Below are positions 43,438-53,416 of a DNA stretch of 64,000 nucleotides, one piece after another. The DNA is from Sulfitobacter sp. DSM 110093 (GTDB taxonomy: Bacteria > Pseudomonadota > Alphaproteobacteria > Rhodobacterales > Rhodobacteraceae): NCBI RefSeq assembly GCF_022788715.1, contig NZ_CP085167.1, positions 372,001 to 436,000 of the forward strand, written 5' to 3'. The notes below the pieces were generated by a model that was given only the letters and a program-made list of their open reading frames with translations, was not told the origin of the DNA and did not search any database. Made by a program: the position numbers and the translations under genes. How positions within the stretch are numbered: position 1 is the stretch's first letter; each line of letters starts with the position of its first letter.

Positions 43438-44013
43438 ATGCAAGACAGGACAGATCCCAACGTCGCGGCCAGCGCACCAGTGGATATTGACGCACCCAAG
43501 GGGGCGATCCCCGAGGCTGGGCTGTTAGGGCGCGGCATCGACCGGATCGGTATCCTTTTTGCCTTTGCGATCCTCGCCTCTGCCGCGATCCTCGGGATCG
43601 AGGTGGTCTTGCGCTATGTCTTTGCCGCCCCGACGGTCTGGGCGCATGAGACAGTGATATTTCTGAACGCCACCGCCTTTGTTTATGGGGGACTCTATGT
43701 GGTATCGCGGGACACGCACATCCGTGTGGTCCTGATCTATGATTACCTGTCAGCCCCGTGGCGGCGCATTTTCAACGTGGTGATTTCGCTGGTTTGCCTT
43801 GTGGCAACAGCCTTCTTCGGCTGGGCCGCATGGCAAAGCCTTGTGCGTGCGGTCTGGACGCCAACCGGCGCAATCCGGCTAGAGAGCAGCGGCAGCGCAT
43901 GGGACCCGCCCACACCGGGGATGCTTAAAATCTTTCTCTTTACAATTCTCGTGGTCATGGCCGTGCAGTTCGCTGTGCTTGCTTGGAACTACATGACAAA
44001 ACAGGACCGGTGA
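43438..44013 (+). CDS. TRAP transporter small permease, DctQ type
   Basis: A 191-residue inner-membrane protein with four predicted membrane segments (about 35-60, 70-90, 110-135 and 160-182) and a hydrophilic N-terminus. WAHETVIFLNATAFVYGG and RDTHIRVVLIYDYL are DctQ-like. It bridges receptor and large permease. ATG at 43438 follows GGGAGGGG. Its stop overlaps the dctM-type start by one base. Confidence 0.9.
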   Translation: MQDRTDPNVAASAPVDIDAPKGAIPEAGLLGRGIDRIGILFAFAILASAAILGIEVVLRYVFAAPTVWAHETVIFLNATAFVYGGLYVVSRDTHIRVVLIYDYLSAPWRRIFNVVISLVCLVATAFFGWAAWQSLVRAVWTPTGAIRLESSGSAWDPPTPGMLKIFLFTILVVMAVQFAVLAWNYMTKQDR

Positions 44014-45338
44014 TGGACCTTCTCACAGCGCTGTTCGACTTTAAGGCCATGGGGATCGAAGTGGCGACCGGGGCGATGTTCGTCACCTTGTTCCTGCTTC
44101 TGATCACCGGCATGCCACTGGCTTTCGTGACCCTGCTCGTGGCGCTGATTTTTGCGCTTGGCTGGTTCGGGCCGATGGCCGTGCCGTTGATCACCAGCCG
44201 CATTTTCAGCTTCGTCAACTCCTTCGTCTTCGTGTCCGTGCCGATGTTCGTGCTGATGGCCGCGATCCTTGATCGGTCGGGCATCGCACGCGATCTGTTC
44301 GACGCGATGCGCGAGGTCGGTGGCCGTCTGCGGGGCGGCATCGCGATCCAGACTTTGCTGGTCGCCGTTGTACTGGCCGCGATGTCCGGCATCATCGGGG
44401 GCGAGGTGGTACTGCTGGGTCTGCTGGCACTGCCCCAGATGTTGCGGCTTGGCTATGACCGGCGTCTGGCCATCGGCGTGTGCTGCGCGGGCGGGGCCTT
44501 GGGGACAATGGTGCCCCCGTCCATCGTGTTGATCATCTATGGTCTGACGGCGTCGGTCTCTATCGGGGATCTGTTCACCGCGTCCTTCTTGCCCGGTCTG
44601 ATGCTGGCAAGCTTCTATATCATCTACGTGCTGGTGCGGGCCTACATGAACCCCGACATCGCACCGATCCCGGAACCGGACGAGACCTCGACAGCCGAGA
44701 AGATGCGTCTGCTCAAAGGGTTGATCTTGCCAATCATGGTGGTGATCTTTGTGCTGGGGTCGATCTATGGCGGCATTGCCTCGGTCACCGAAGCCTCTGC
44801 CATCGGGGTGATCGGCGTGACCCTGTCCACGATGATCCGCGGCGAATTCACCACAGAGCTGATGGTGGGCGCGGCCAAGCGAACCCTCGCGACCGTCGGG
44901 ATGATCGTCTGGATCGGGATCGGTGCTTCGGCACTGGTCGGGGTCTTTAACCTGATGGGCGGCATTACCTTTGTCTCTAATCTGATCACCGGCGTGTCGG
45001 ACAATCCAACCGTGATTGTGTTGTTCATGATGGCGATCCTCTTTGTCCTTGGGATGTTTCTGGACTGGGTAGGGATTGCGCTGCTGACCATGCCGATCTT
45101 TGTCCCGATCATCCGCGATCTTGGCCTTGATCCTGTGTGGTTCGGTGTGGTCTTCGCAATGAACATGCAGGTCAGCTTCCTGTCGCCGCCCTTTGGTCCC
45201 GCCGCCTTCTATCTCAAGTCGGTGACACCACCTGATATCTCTTTGGGAGAGATCTTTCGCTCTCTCTTGCCCTTCATTGCCCTTCAAATCCTCGCGCTCG
45301 CTATTCTCATTGCCTTCCCTGGCGTGACCGGCCGCTGA
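44013..45338 (+). CDS. TRAP transporter large permease, DctM type
   Basis: A 441-residue integral membrane protein that forms the sodium-coupled transport path. About 12-13 membrane segments; DctM family segments include [53 protein letters not shown] and [22 protein letters not shown]. Substrate is predicted from context only (sugar acid). It precedes the dehydratase gene by 10 bases in the same operon. Confidence 0.93.
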   Translation: MDLLTALFDFKAMGIEVATGAMFVTLFLLLITGMPLAFVTLLVALIFALGWFGPMAVPLITSRIFSFVNSFVFVSVPMFVLMAAILDRSGIARDLFDAMREVGGRLRGGIAIQTLLVAVVLAAMSGIIGGEVVLLGLLALPQMLRLGYDRRLAIGVCCAGGALGTMVPPSIVLIIYGLTASVSIGDLFTASFLPGLMLASFYIIYVLVRAYMNPDIAPIPEPDETSTAEKMRLLKGLILPIMVVIFVLGSIYGGIASVTEASAIGVIGVTLSTMIRGEFTTELMVGAAKRTLATVGMIVWIGIGASALVGVFNLMGGITFVSNLITGVSDNPTVIVLFMMAILFVLGMFLDWVGIALLTMPIFVPIIRDLGLDPVWFGVVFAMNMQVSFLSPPFGPAAFYLKSVTPPDISLGEIFRSLLPFIALQILALAILIAFPGVTGR

Positions 45339-45348
45339 AAGACGAATT

Positions 45349-47133
45349 ATGACCGATACCAAATCTTTGCGCTCCCGTAAGTGGTTCGACAATCTCGACG
45401 ACCCTGAGATGACCGCGCTTTATATTGAACGCTACCTGAACTACGGGCTTACGCTTGAGGAACTGCGGTCAGGTAAGCCGGTGATCGGTATCGCGCAAAC
45501 CGGCAGCGACCTGAGCCCGTGTAACCGCCACCATATCGAGCTGGCCAAACGGACCCGCGACGGGATCATCGCCGCCGGGGGCATCCCGATGGAAATTCCG
45601 GTGCATCCTATCCAGGAAACCGGCAAGCGTCCGACCGCAATGCTGGACCGTAACCTCGCCTACCTTAGTCTTGTCGAAAGCCTGTATGGCTATCCGATCG
45701 ACGGCGTCGTCCTGACCATTGGCTGTGACAAAACCACGCCGGCGCTGCTGATGGCGGCGGCGACGGTGGGCATGCCGGCCTTGGCCTTCTCTGTCGGGCC
45801 GATGCTGAACGGCTGGCACCGGGGCGAACGCGCAGGATCGGGGTCGGTGATCTGGCAGGCACGGCAAGAGCTGGCGGCAGGCACAATCGATGCCGAAGAA
45901 TTTCTAGAGATCGCCGCCTCTTCCGCCCCCTCGGTCGGATTCTGCAACACGATGGGCACCGCATCGACGATGAACTCCCTGTCAGAGGCTTTGGGCATGC
46001 AATTGCCCGGCGTTGCCTCTATCCCCGCCCCCTACCGCGAACGCGGACAGGCCGCCTATCATACGGGGAAACGCATCGTTGATATGGTCCATGCGGACCT
46101 CCGCCCGGCCCAGATCATGACCCGCGAAGCCTTCGAGAATGCCATAGTCGTTAATTCCGCACTAGGTGGATCGACCAACGCGCCGATCCACCTCAATGCC
46201 ATCGCCGCGCATCTTGGCATCGCGCTTAGCAACGGTGATTGGGAGCAATTCGGTCACGCCGTGCCATTGCTCGTCAATATGCAGCCGGTCGGCACCTATC
46301 TGGGCGAGGACTTCCACCGCGCGGGGGGCACCGCCGCCGTGATCGGTGAATTGTTGCGGGCTGGGCTTCTGCCCCATCCCGATGCACTGACTGTGACCGG
46401 TCAAACAATCGCCGAACTCTACACCGACACGCCGATCCTTGATGAGGATGTGATCCGCCGCGCGGCGTCACCGTTGAAACCCAACGCGGGTTTCTTGAAC
46501 ATGCGCGGCAACCTGTTCGACAGCGCCTTGATGAAAACCTCTGCAATCGACGCGGGCTTTCGGGCGCGCTATTTCTCGAACGCGGAAGAGGCCTTTGAAG
46601 GCCGTGTCGCGGTATTCGACGGGCCAGAAGATTTTCACGCCCGCATCGATGACCCCGCGTTGGGGCTGACCGATGACAGTGTTCTGGTGATGCGTGGCGC
46701 AGGGCCCAAGGGCTATCCCGGCGGGGCCGAGGTGGTGAACATGCGCCCACCAAGCTATCTGATCAAACAGGGCGTCCGCGCCCTGCCTTGTATCGGCGAC
46801 GGGCGGCAATCGGGCACCTCTGGCTCGGCGTCGATTCTGAATGCGTCACCCGAAGCTGCGGATGGCGGCGGGCTTGCGCTGTTGCAAGACGGCGATCCGA
46901 TCCGCATCGACCTGAAACAGCGCCGCGTGGACGTGCTGCTGGACGAAACCGAGCTTGCCGCGCGCCGCGATGCCCTTGACGCTGCGGGGGGCTTTGCCCA
47001 GCCAGAAAGCCAATCCCCCTGGCAAGCGATCTTCCGCGAGAAAGTACGCCCCTTCTCTGAAGGTATGGTCTTTGAAGGTGCAACCGAATACCGCGACATC
47101 ACCAGCCGCGGCCTGCCGCGCAACAACCACTGA
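45349..47133 (+). CDS. IlvD/Edd-family sugar-acid dehydratase
   Basis: A 594-residue iron-sulfur dehydratase, likely acting on an aldonate or pentonate rather than dihydroxy-isovalerate, as its neighbours are a TRAP transporter and a KDG-type kinase. Cluster cysteines appear in [22 protein letters not shown] and [11 protein letters not shown]-terminal conserved stretch: [25 protein letters not shown]. Family members include L-arabonate, D-xylonate and related dehydratases, and sequence alone does not settle which. ATG at 45349 lacks a strong ribosome site (GAC GAA only). Confidence 0.88.
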   Translation: MTDTKSLRSRKWFDNLDDPEMTALYIERYLNYGLTLEELRSGKPVIGIAQTGSDLSPCNRHHIELAKRTRDGIIAAGGIPMEIPVHPIQETGKRPTAMLDRNLAYLSLVESLYGYPIDGVVLTIGCDKTTPALLMAAATVGMPALAFSVGPMLNGWHRGERAGSGSVIWQARQELAAGTIDAEEFLEIAASSAPSVGFCNTMGTASTMNSLSEALGMQLPGVASIPAPYRERGQAAYHTGKRIVDMVHADLRPAQIMTREAFENAIVVNSALGGSTNAPIHLNAIAAHLGIALSNGDWEQFGHAVPLLVNMQPVGTYLGEDFHRAGGTAAVIGELLRAGLLPHPDALTVTGQTIAELYTDTPILDEDVIRRAASPLKPNAGFLNMRGNLFDSALMKTSAIDAGFRARYFSNAEEAFEGRVAVFDGPEDFHARIDDPALGLTDDSVLVMRGAGPKGYPGGAEVVNMRPPSYLIKQGVRALPCIGDGRQSGTSGSASILNASPEAADGGGLALLQDGDPIRIDLKQRRVDVLLDETELAARRDALDAAGGFAQPESQSPWQAIFREKVRPFSEGMVFEGATEYRDITSRGLPRNNH

Positions 47134-47137
47134 CCCC

Positions 47138-48043
47138 ATGCGCGACTTTGATATTATCTGCATTGGCGAACCGCTGGTCGAGTTCAACCAGATCAACGGG
47201 ACGCAGTGGCATCAGGGCTTCGGCGGTGACGTGTCAAACGTCGCCATCGCCGCTGCCCGTTTAGGCGCGCGCAGTGCCATCGCAACGCGCTTGGGCGACG
47301 ATGGTTTCGGGCAAGAGCTTCGCAATCTTTGGATGCGCGAGGGCGTCGATGCGTCCTGCGTTGCAACTGACGCGTCGGCCCCGACAGGGCTCTATTTCGT
47401 GCGGCACGGGTCGGATGGCCACCGGTTCGAGTACCGCCGCGCAGGGTCTGCAGCCAGCCGAATGACAGCGGACAGCTTGCCCGTCGCAGCCATACAGAGC
47501 GCCCAGTTTACCCATGTGTCCGGCATCACTCTGGCGATCAGCGCCAGCGCGCGCGATGCCGGCCTGGAAGCGATGCGTATCGCGCGGGCCGCAGGGCGGC
47601 GGGTCTCTTTCGATCCGAACTTGCGACTGGCGCTCTGGCCCTTGAAAGAAGCCCGTTCCGTGATCACCCAAGCGCTTGGACTGGCGCATATCGCGCTGCC
47701 CGGACTGGACGATGCGCGCCAGATTACGGGGTTGGACGCTCCCGAAGACATCGTGCGTGCGTTTCACGACATGGGGCCGGATGTGGTCGCCCTGACCCTC
47801 GGAGAGGAAGGCGCGCTTCTAGGGCACGCCGGAACGATAACCCATATCCCCGGCGTTCGGGTCACAGCCGTCGATGCCACAGGTGCCGGAGACTGTTTCG
47901 ACGGGGCCTTCCTGACCCGCCTGTCAACAGGCGACACCCCCGAAACCGCATGCCACTATGCCGTCGCGGCTTCTGCCCTGTCTGTCCAAGGCTACGGTGC
48001 CGTCGACCCGCTGCCTACTTCTGCCGACGTTGCGGGGGCTTAG
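47138..48043 (+). CDS. PfkB-family sugar kinase, 2-keto-3-deoxygluconate kinase-like
   Basis: A 301-residue ribokinase-fold enzyme. It has ICIGEPLVEFNQ at the start, the substrate region GFGGDVSNVAIAAARLGA, and the PfkB signature DATGAGDCFDGAFL with the catalytic Asp near residue 253. This resembles KDG kinase, which would phosphorylate the 2-keto-3-deoxy acid formed by the dehydratase. No aldolase gene follows, so KDPG cleavage must use an enzyme encoded elsewhere. A strong terminator ends the operon. Confidence 0.85.
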   Translation: MRDFDIICIGEPLVEFNQINGTQWHQGFGGDVSNVAIAAARLGARSAIATRLGDDGFGQELRNLWMREGVDASCVATDASAPTGLYFVRHGSDGHRFEYRRAGSAASRMTADSLPVAAIQSAQFTHVSGITLAISASARDAGLEAMRIARAAGRRVSFDPNLRLALWPLKEARSVITQALGLAHIALPGLDDARQITGLDAPEDIVRAFHDMGPDVVALTLGEEGALLGHAGTITHIPGVRVTAVDATGAGDCFDGAFLTRLSTGDTPETACHYAVAASALSVQGYGAVDPLPTSADVAGA

Positions 48044-48142
48044 CCAAACGGGCGTACTGGTGGGGCAAGGTCGCTCTGGCCCTCCGGCCTCGCCAACCGT
48101 TACCACCCCTCAAGCTGATCAATTCGCCATCCTGATCCCAGC

Positions 48143-48172
48143 AAGGGCGCAGTAATCTCTGCGCCCTTTTTT
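48143..48172 (+). terminator. Rho-independent terminator of the TRAP operon
   Basis: AAGGGCGCAG (48143-48152) pairs with CTGCGCCCTT (48159-48168) around TAATCT, with a T-run to 48172. Confidence 0.9.
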
Positions 48173-48257
48173 AATGGCGGATCAATCCTTGCCTGAGGCT
48201 GCAGAATAGTCAGCACTTAGCACTATTAGCCCCCCGGAGTCGCGACCCCTTTGCCTT

Positions 48258-49088
48258 TTAGTCAGTCTTGTAGGTCGGGTGGAACAGCCCGCCGGGCGAG
48301 AGGGTAAAGATCTCAACCCCGTCTTCGGTCACGCCGACCGAATGCTCAAACTGCGCCGACAGGGATTTGTCGCGGGTCACCGCTGTCCAATCGTCGGCCA
48401 AGGTCTTGGTCTCGGCCCGGCCAAGGTTCACCATCGGCTCAATGGTAAAGAACATGCCCGGCTCAAGCACAGCACCCGTGCCGGGGCGGCCATAGTGCAG
48501 CACGTTGGGCGGCGCGTGAAAGACCTGTCCCAGCCCGTGACCACAGAAATCGGTGACCACGGACATGCGGTGGCCTTCGACGAAGGTCTGGATGGCATGG
48601 CCGATGTCGCCAAAGGTATTGCCCGGCTTCACCGCCTCGATCCCGCGCATCAGGCTGTCGTGGGTCACGTTGATCAACCGCTCGGCCTTGCGCGAAAGCT
48701 TGCCCGCCACATACATGCGGCTGGTGTCGCCGAACCAGCCATCGACGATCACGGTCACGTCGATGTTCAGGATGTCGCCGTCTTTTAGCTTTTTGTCGCT
48801 CGGGATCCCGTGGCAGACCACATGGTTCACCGAGATGCAGCTGGCGTGCTGATAGCCTTTGTAGCCGATCGTCGCGGATTTCGCGCCAGCGGCGTTGACC
48901 TTCTCTTCGATCAGGCGATCAAGCTCTCCGGTGGTTTGCCCGGGGAAGACATGCTCTGCGATCTCATCGAGGATCGTGGCGGCCAGACGGCCCGCCGCTT
49001 GCATCCCGGCGTGATCCGAAGGCTCGTAAATGCGAATGCCGTCGCGCGTCTGGCGGCCTCGGTGTGCGTTGTTCACCGCTCTCTCCAT
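48258..49088 (-). CDS. map: Methionine aminopeptidase type I
   Basis: Removes N-terminal methionine from new proteins; two-metal hydrolase. At 276 residues it has bacterial MAP-I length. Readable metal-site segments: HGIPSDKKLKDGDILNIDVTVIVDGWFGDTSRM (Asp ligands), FCGHGLGQVFH (His) and MFFTIEPMVN and QFEHSVGVTEDG (Glu ligands). No long extension. It follows sfsA on the same strand by 51 bases and is likely co-transcribed. Start ATG at 49088 is followed by MERAVNNAHRG, normal for the group. Confidence 0.95.
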   Translation of the reverse strand: MERAVNNAHRGRQTRDGIRIYEPSDHAGMQAAGRLAATILDEIAEHVFPGQTTGELDRLIEEKVNAAGAKSATIGYKGYQHASCISVNHVVCHGIPSDKKLKDGDILNIDVTVIVDGWFGDTSRMYVAGKLSRKAERLINVTHDSLMRGIEAVKPGNTFGDIGHAIQTFVEGHRMSVVTDFCGHGLGQVFHAPPNVLHYGRPGTGAVLEPGMFFTIEPMVNLGRAETKTLADDWTAVTRDKSLSAQFEHSVGVTEDGVEIFTLSPGGLFHPTYKTD

Positions 49089-49139
49089 CCTTGTGTTTGC
49101 TCCTATTTAGCGTGGCTTTCCGGCAAGGGCCAGTGCAGC

Positions 49140-49847
49140 TCAGCCCGTAAAGGGGATCGGTTGCGCCAGTGTGACGGCTTGGGGCGTGATATGGGTGCCG
49201 ATGGCGTAGATTTCCAGCCCCGCCGCCCGCGCGGCTTGGGACGCGGCGGCGTAGGTCGGGTCGATATCGGCGGCGAGGGTCATCTGCGTGCAATCGGTGC
49301 GTTGCACCAGATACAATAGCACGGCGCGGTGCCCGGCCTGCGCCATCCGCGCCAGTTCGCCCAAATGCTTCGCCCCGCGTGCGGTGACGCTGTCGGGGAA
49401 TTCGGCCAGACCCGTTTCGCGTGAGAGGGTGACCGATTTCACCTCGACATAGGCATCGGGCAGGCCATCGCCGCGCAGCAGGAAGTCGATGCGGGAGTTT
49501 TCGCCGTATTTCACCTCCGGTCGTACCTCGGCATAGGCGGCCAGTGGCGTCACCTCACCCGCGATCAGCGCCGCTTTCATCGCGCGGTTGGGCAGGGCGG
49601 TGTCGACGCCGGTGAAATGGCCGTTTTCATGGTCCACCAACCGCCAGCCGTAATTCAGCTTTTTCTTCGGATCGTCGTTCGGCTCGAGCCAAATCCGGCT
49701 GCCCGGTTCGGCCAGCCCCAACATCGAGCCGGGGTTGGCGCAATGGGCGATCACTTCCTCGCCCGTATCTTCCAGCCTGCAATCAGCCAGAAAGCGTTTG
49801 TAGCGGCGGATCAGCCGGGCGGGGGCAAGTTGGGTTTGAAAGCGCAT
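49140..49847 (-). CDS. sfsA: DNA/RNA nuclease SfsA
   Basis: A 235-residue SfsA protein, once named sugar fermentation stimulation protein; now regarded as a nucleic-acid binding/nuclease fold. It opens MRFQTQLAPARLIRRYKRFLADC, with HCANPGSMLGLAEPGSRIWL, RIDFLLRGDGLPDAYVEVKSVTLSRE (the PD-ExK-like E-V-K) and FPDSVTARGAKHLGELARM. The ATG at 49847 is preferred; upstream ATGs to 49883 lack family residues. It starts 48 bases from the divergent cinA-type gene. Confidence 0.92.
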   Translation of the reverse strand: MRFQTQLAPARLIRRYKRFLADCRLEDTGEEVIAHCANPGSMLGLAEPGSRIWLEPNDDPKKKLNYGWRLVDHENGHFTGVDTALPNRAMKAALIAGEVTPLAAYAEVRPEVKYGENSRIDFLLRGDGLPDAYVEVKSVTLSRETGLAEFPDSVTARGAKHLGELARMAQAGHRAVLLYLVQRTDCTQMTLAADIDPTYAAASQAARAAGLEIYAIGTHITPQAVTLAQPIPFTG

Positions 49848-49895
49848 GAGGCGCGGCCTATACCGAAGGGACGCCATCCTCAAGGAGCCGCACCC

Positions 49896-50615
49896 ATGTC
49901 AAACCCCACCGCCGCGATGATCGTGATCGGCGACGAAATCCTCTCGGGCCGAACCCGCGACAGCAATATGCATCACCTTGCGGGGGAGTTGACGAAAGTG
50001 GGGATCGACCTGAAAGAGGTGCGCGTGGTGTCGGACGATCACGGCGCGATCATCGCCGCCGTGCAGGCGCTCTCAGGTGCCTATGCCCATGTGTTTACCT
50101 CGGGCGGCATCGGGCCCACGCATGATGACATTACCGCCGATTGCATCGCCGCCGCCTTTAACCGTGATATCGACGTGCGCGAGGATGCGCGTGAGATTTT
50201 GGCCGAACACTACGCCCGCGCGGGGACCGAGATGAACGAGGCGCGCCTGCGCATGGCGCGCATTCCCGAGGGCGCCGCGCTGATCGAAAACCCGGTCTCT
50301 GCCGCGCCGGGGTTCGTGGTTGAGAATGTGCATGTCATGGCCGGGGTGCCGACGGTCTTTCAGGCGATGGTTGCCAGCGTCCTGCCGGGGCTCACAGGCG
50401 GCCAGCCCCTGATCAGTGAGACGCTGCGCATCGACCGGGGTGAGGGCGATATCGCTGGACCACTGGGCGCGCTGGCCGAGGAATATCCGCATCTGTCGAT
50501 GGGCAGCTACCCGTTTCAGAAAGACGGCATCTTTGGCGCGCATGTGGTGATCCGCGGCAGCGATCCGGGGATGGTCGAAGCGGCGATGGTCAAGCTCAAG
50601 GCCGCCTTCGCATGA
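49896..50615 (+). CDS. CinA N-terminal-type molybdopterin-binding domain protein
   Basis: A 239-residue protein with the MoaB/Mog (MoCF) domain: AAMIVIGDEILSGRTRDSNMHHLAGELTKVGIDLKEVRVVSDD and FTSGGIGPTHDDITADCIAAAF. It lacks the CinA C-terminal NMN-amidohydrolase domain, so it is the short form common in Alphaproteobacteria. Cytoplasmic. Role is uncertain: nucleotide-related pyrophosphatase activity is reported for CinA relatives. GGAG precedes the ATG at 49896. It is coupled to a GNAT gene by ATGA. Confidence 0.88.
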   Translation: MSNPTAAMIVIGDEILSGRTRDSNMHHLAGELTKVGIDLKEVRVVSDDHGAIIAAVQALSGAYAHVFTSGGIGPTHDDITADCIAAAFNRDIDVREDAREILAEHYARAGTEMNEARLRMARIPEGAALIENPVSAAPGFVVENVHVMAGVPTVFQAMVASVLPGLTGGQPLISETLRIDRGEGDIAGPLGALAEEYPHLSMGSYPFQKDGIFGAHVVIRGSDPGMVEAAMVKLKAAFA

Positions 50616-51328
50616 GCGAGGCGCAGGCGTTTTTCGATGCGGGCGACGCGACATGGCCCGCCGCGCGGCGGTTTGATCACGGGCCATGGACCCTGCGCGA
50701 AGGGCAGCGCGGCGGGAAACGGGTCTCGGCGGCGACAGCGCGTGGGGCGATCTCGGACGCCGATATTCCGACCGCCGAAGCGGCGATGCGCAAGATGGAC
50801 CAGCGCCCGCTTTTTATGGTGCGCGCGGGCGAAGATGATCTCGACGCGCTGCTGGCAGCGCGGGGCTACGGCGTGGTCGATCCGGTCACGGTGCTGAGCG
50901 CGCCGATCACCCGGCTGACGGATGTGCCGATGCCCCCGGTCACCGCCTTTTGCATTTGGGAGCCGCTGGCGATCATGGCCGAGGTCTGGGCCGCCGGAGG
51001 GGTCGGCCCTGCGCGTCTTGCCGTGATGGACCGCGCCGCGACCAAAACAGGCATCCTTGCGCGCTGGAACGAGAAACCCGCAGGCGTGGCCTTTGCCGGG
51101 GTGCACGACGATATTTGCATGGTGCACGCCGTCGAGGTGCTGCCGCATCAACAGCGCCAAGGCGTGGCCACTTGGATCATGCGCGCCGCCGCCCATTGGG
51201 GGCAGGCACAGGGGACCGCGCGGCTTTCGGTGCTCTGCGTTGATACCAATACCCGCGCGCAGGCGCTTTACGCCAAACTGGGCTTTGCCCCGGTCGGGCA
51301 CTATCATTACCGTCAATGCACTGAGTAA
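50612..51328 (+). CDS. GNAT family N-acetyltransferase
   Basis: A 238-residue protein whose C-terminal part (about 115-235) is a GNAT domain: motif A is LPHQQRQGVATWIMRAAAHW (Q/R-x-x-G-x-G/A-like, variant), and LCVDTNTRAQALYAKLGFAPVGHYHYR is the conserved end. The N-terminal half is less conserved. Acceptor unknown. It overlaps the cinA-type gene by ATGA, with an 11-base gap to the next gene. Confidence 0.85.
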   Translation: MSEAQAFFDAGDATWPAARRFDHGPWTLREGQRGGKRVSAATARGAISDADIPTAEAAMRKMDQRPLFMVRAGEDDLDALLAARGYGVVDPVTVLSAPITRLTDVPMPPVTAFCIWEPLAIMAEVWAAGGVGPARLAVMDRAATKTGILARWNEKPAGVAFAGVHDDICMVHAVEVLPHQQRQGVATWIMRAAAHWGQAQGTARLSVLCVDTNTRAQALYAKLGFAPVGHYHYRQCTE

Positions 51329-51339
51329 AGGATAAGACC

Positions 51340-51909
51340 ATGGCCAACGACACGCCCACCGCCCTTGATCTGCCGATGGTCGATCCGCTGCCTGAAGCGA
51401 CGCAGAAGTATTTCGACATCTGTCAGGAAAAGCTCGGAATGGTGCCGAATGTCCTGCGGGCCTATGCCTTTGACATCGACAAGCTGAACGCTTTTGCGGG
51501 CATGTATAACGATCTGATGCTGGGTGACAGTGCGCTCAGCAAGCTTGAGCGTGAGATGATCGCGGTGGCGGTGTCTTCGGTCAACAAATGCTACTACTGC
51601 CTTGTGGCCCATGGCGCAGCGGTGCGCGAAATGTCGGGCGATCCGCAATTGGGCGAGGCGCTGGTGATGAACTACCGTGTGGCCAAGATCACCGCCAAAC
51701 AACGCGCCATGCTGGATTTCGCGGTAAAGCTGACCGAGGCGAGCGCCAAGGTCGAAGAGGCTGACCGTCAGGCGCTGCGCGATGCGGGTTTCACCGACCG
51801 CGATATCTTTGACATCGCCAGTGTGGCCGGGTTCTTTAACATGACCAACCGGGTGGCCAGTGCCACCGACATGCGCCCGAACGACGATTACCACGCGCAG
51901 GCGCGATGA
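51340..51909 (+). CDS. AhpD-like peroxidase-related protein (carboxymuconolactone decarboxylase fold)
   Basis: A 189-residue all-helical protein of the AhpD/CMD superfamily. The redox motif is CYYCLVAHG (Cys84-x-x-Cys87, then His91). The start LPMVDPLPEATQKYFDICQEKLGMVPNVLRAYAFD is typical of the uncharacterised peroxidase-related subgroup. Likely a thiol peroxidase or disulfide reductant partner. AAAGGATAAGACC precedes the ATG. It overlaps the OmpA-type gene by ATGA. Confidence 0.88.
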   Translation: MANDTPTALDLPMVDPLPEATQKYFDICQEKLGMVPNVLRAYAFDIDKLNAFAGMYNDLMLGDSALSKLEREMIAVAVSSVNKCYYCLVAHGAAVREMSGDPQLGEALVMNYRVAKITAKQRAMLDFAVKLTEASAKVEEADRQALRDAGFTDRDIFDIASVAGFFNMTNRVASATDMRPNDDYHAQAR

Positions 51910-52859
51910 GCCGGGCGGGGGTTGCTGCGGCTCTGCTCGGAGTGCTGCTGGCGGCTCCGGCGGCGGCGCTTGAACTGGCGCTGCCCAGCAACGCGCGCCT
52001 GACGGCAGAGCGTAACACCGCGCCGGATCGCTATGCCGCCCCCGTGGGTGTCTATGCCGAAGGGCAGGTGGCGAGGGTCAATGTAGATGGCAGCGTGCGC
52101 CGCGCTGCGTGGCGATTGGACACGCCGGGGCTGACCGCCTTGCAGGTGATGCGCCCGCTGCGGCGGCAGCTGGGCGAGGCGGGCTTTGACATCGTGCTCG
52201 ACTGCGCCGCGCGGGAATGCGGCGGCTTTGATTTTCGCTTTGCGGTGGAGGTGCTGCCGGGACCGAACATGTACGTCAACTTGCGCGCTTTCCATTTCAT
52301 CACCGCCTTGCGACGGGCGGACGATGGAACGCCGACCGAGGCGATCAGCATCCTTGCCAGCACGGCGGCGACCTCGGCCTATGTGCAGATCATCCAAGCC
52401 CGCAGCGGCGACGCGCCCGAAGGGGAAAGCACCCCCATCACGCCAGAGGCGACTGCCGAGGTGCCGCTTGCCACTGCGACGGGCGATTTCGCCGAAACTC
52501 TGAAGGTCGACGGCCATCTGGTGCTCAACCGGCTGGAGTTCGAGACCGGCACCTCCGCGCTTGGCCCCGGCCCCTTTGCCACCCTTGAGCGGCTAGCCGA
52601 GTTGCTCAAGACCGAGCCGGATCTGCGCGTGGCGCTGGTGGGGCATACCGATGCGGTGGGCAGTCTGGACGCCAACACCGCCCTGTCGCGCAGACGGGCC
52701 GAGGCGGTGCGGGACCGATTGGTGCAGAGCTATGACGTGGCCCCTGGCCGGGTCGAGGCGCAGGGTGCCGGCTATCTCGCGCCGCGGGCCAGCAACCTGA
52801 CCGAAGCGGGCCGCGAGCAGAACCGCCGGGTTGAGGTGGTGGTGCTCTCTGCCGAGTAG
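51906..52859 (+). CDS. OmpA-family outer membrane/peptidoglycan-binding protein
   Basis: A 317-residue exported protein with signal peptide (cleavage near AAALE, residue 20). Residues 20-165 form a lineage-specific N-terminal domain; an acidic linker follows. The C-terminal OmpA domain (about 200-315) includes LVLNRLEFETGTSALG, ALVGHTDAVGSLDANTALSRRRAEAVRDRLV and NRRVEVVVLS, which bind peptidoglycan diaminopimelate. Coupled by ATGA to the AhpD-like gene. It ends one base from the Lrp gene (convergent). Confidence 0.9.
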   Translation: MSRAGVAAALLGVLLAAPAAALELALPSNARLTAERNTAPDRYAAPVGVYAEGQVARVNVDGSVRRAAWRLDTPGLTALQVMRPLRRQLGEAGFDIVLDCAARECGGFDFRFAVEVLPGPNMYVNLRAFHFITALRRADDGTPTEAISILASTAATSAYVQIIQARSGDAPEGESTPITPEATAEVPLATATGDFAETLKVDGHLVLNRLEFETGTSALGPGPFATLERLAELLKTEPDLRVALVGHTDAVGSLDANTALSRRRAEAVRDRLVQSYDVAPGRVEAQGAGYLAPRASNLTEAGREQNRRVEVVVLSAE

Positions 52860-52860
52860 G

Positions 52861-53292
52861 CTATTTCGTGACCGTCATCTGGGTGGCCAGCAGCAGGTTC
52901 GTCTCGCTGGAACTCACCCCCTGAATGCGGCGAATTTGGCCCAGCACGCTGTCCAACTCTTCGACGGTCTCGGTCCCCGTTTCGACAATCAAATCCCATT
53001 TGCCATTGGTCGCATGGATCGCCTGCACGGCAGGCATGCCCGCAAGGATGCGTTTGATCCGGTCGGTGCCCGCGCCTTCGATGGCCAGCAGGGTATGGCC
53101 CCGGATCGGGCTGTGGCGCATGTCTTCTTTCAGGATCAGTGTAAATCCCAAGATCGCACCGGAACTGACCAGTCGTTCGACCCGCGCGCGGACCGTCACA
53201 CGCGACAGACCCGTGGTGGCCGCAAGCGCGGAATAGGACATACGCGCGTCGCGGCGCAGTTCTGCGATGATCTTGTTGTCGATCTCGTCCAT
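52861..53292 (-). CDS. Lrp/AsnC family transcriptional regulator
   Basis: A 143-residue regulator: N-terminal helix-turn-helix (IDNKIIAELRRDARMSYSALAATTGLSRVTVRARVERLVSSGAI) and a C-terminal RAM domain (residues 65-140) that binds amino acids. Divergent from an MFS transporter gene 124 bases away, and near an ornithine cyclodeaminase gene. By position it probably controls the transporter in response to an amino acid. Confidence 0.93.
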   Translation of the reverse strand: MDEIDNKIIAELRRDARMSYSALAATTGLSRVTVRARVERLVSSGAILGFTLILKEDMRHSPIRGHTLLAIEGAGTDRIKRILAGMPAVQAIHATNGKWDLIVETGTETVEELDSVLGQIRRIQGVSSSETNLLLATQMTVTK

Positions 53293-53416
53293 GGGGATCC
53301 CGTTTGCTTTGTTGAATAAGGTTTACGGCAGCGCGGGCAGACTGGCCAGTCTTTGGGGATGCGCAATTGACGGCGGCGGGGAAACCCATAATCTGCCGCG
53401 GAAAGGATTTTCCTCC

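Noticed and set aside
43989..45392. Minus-strand open frame (467 codons) rich in His, Asp and Gln opposite the TRAP large permease
   Set aside because: The composition is the expected complement of hydrophobic membrane-protein codons; no domain is visible.
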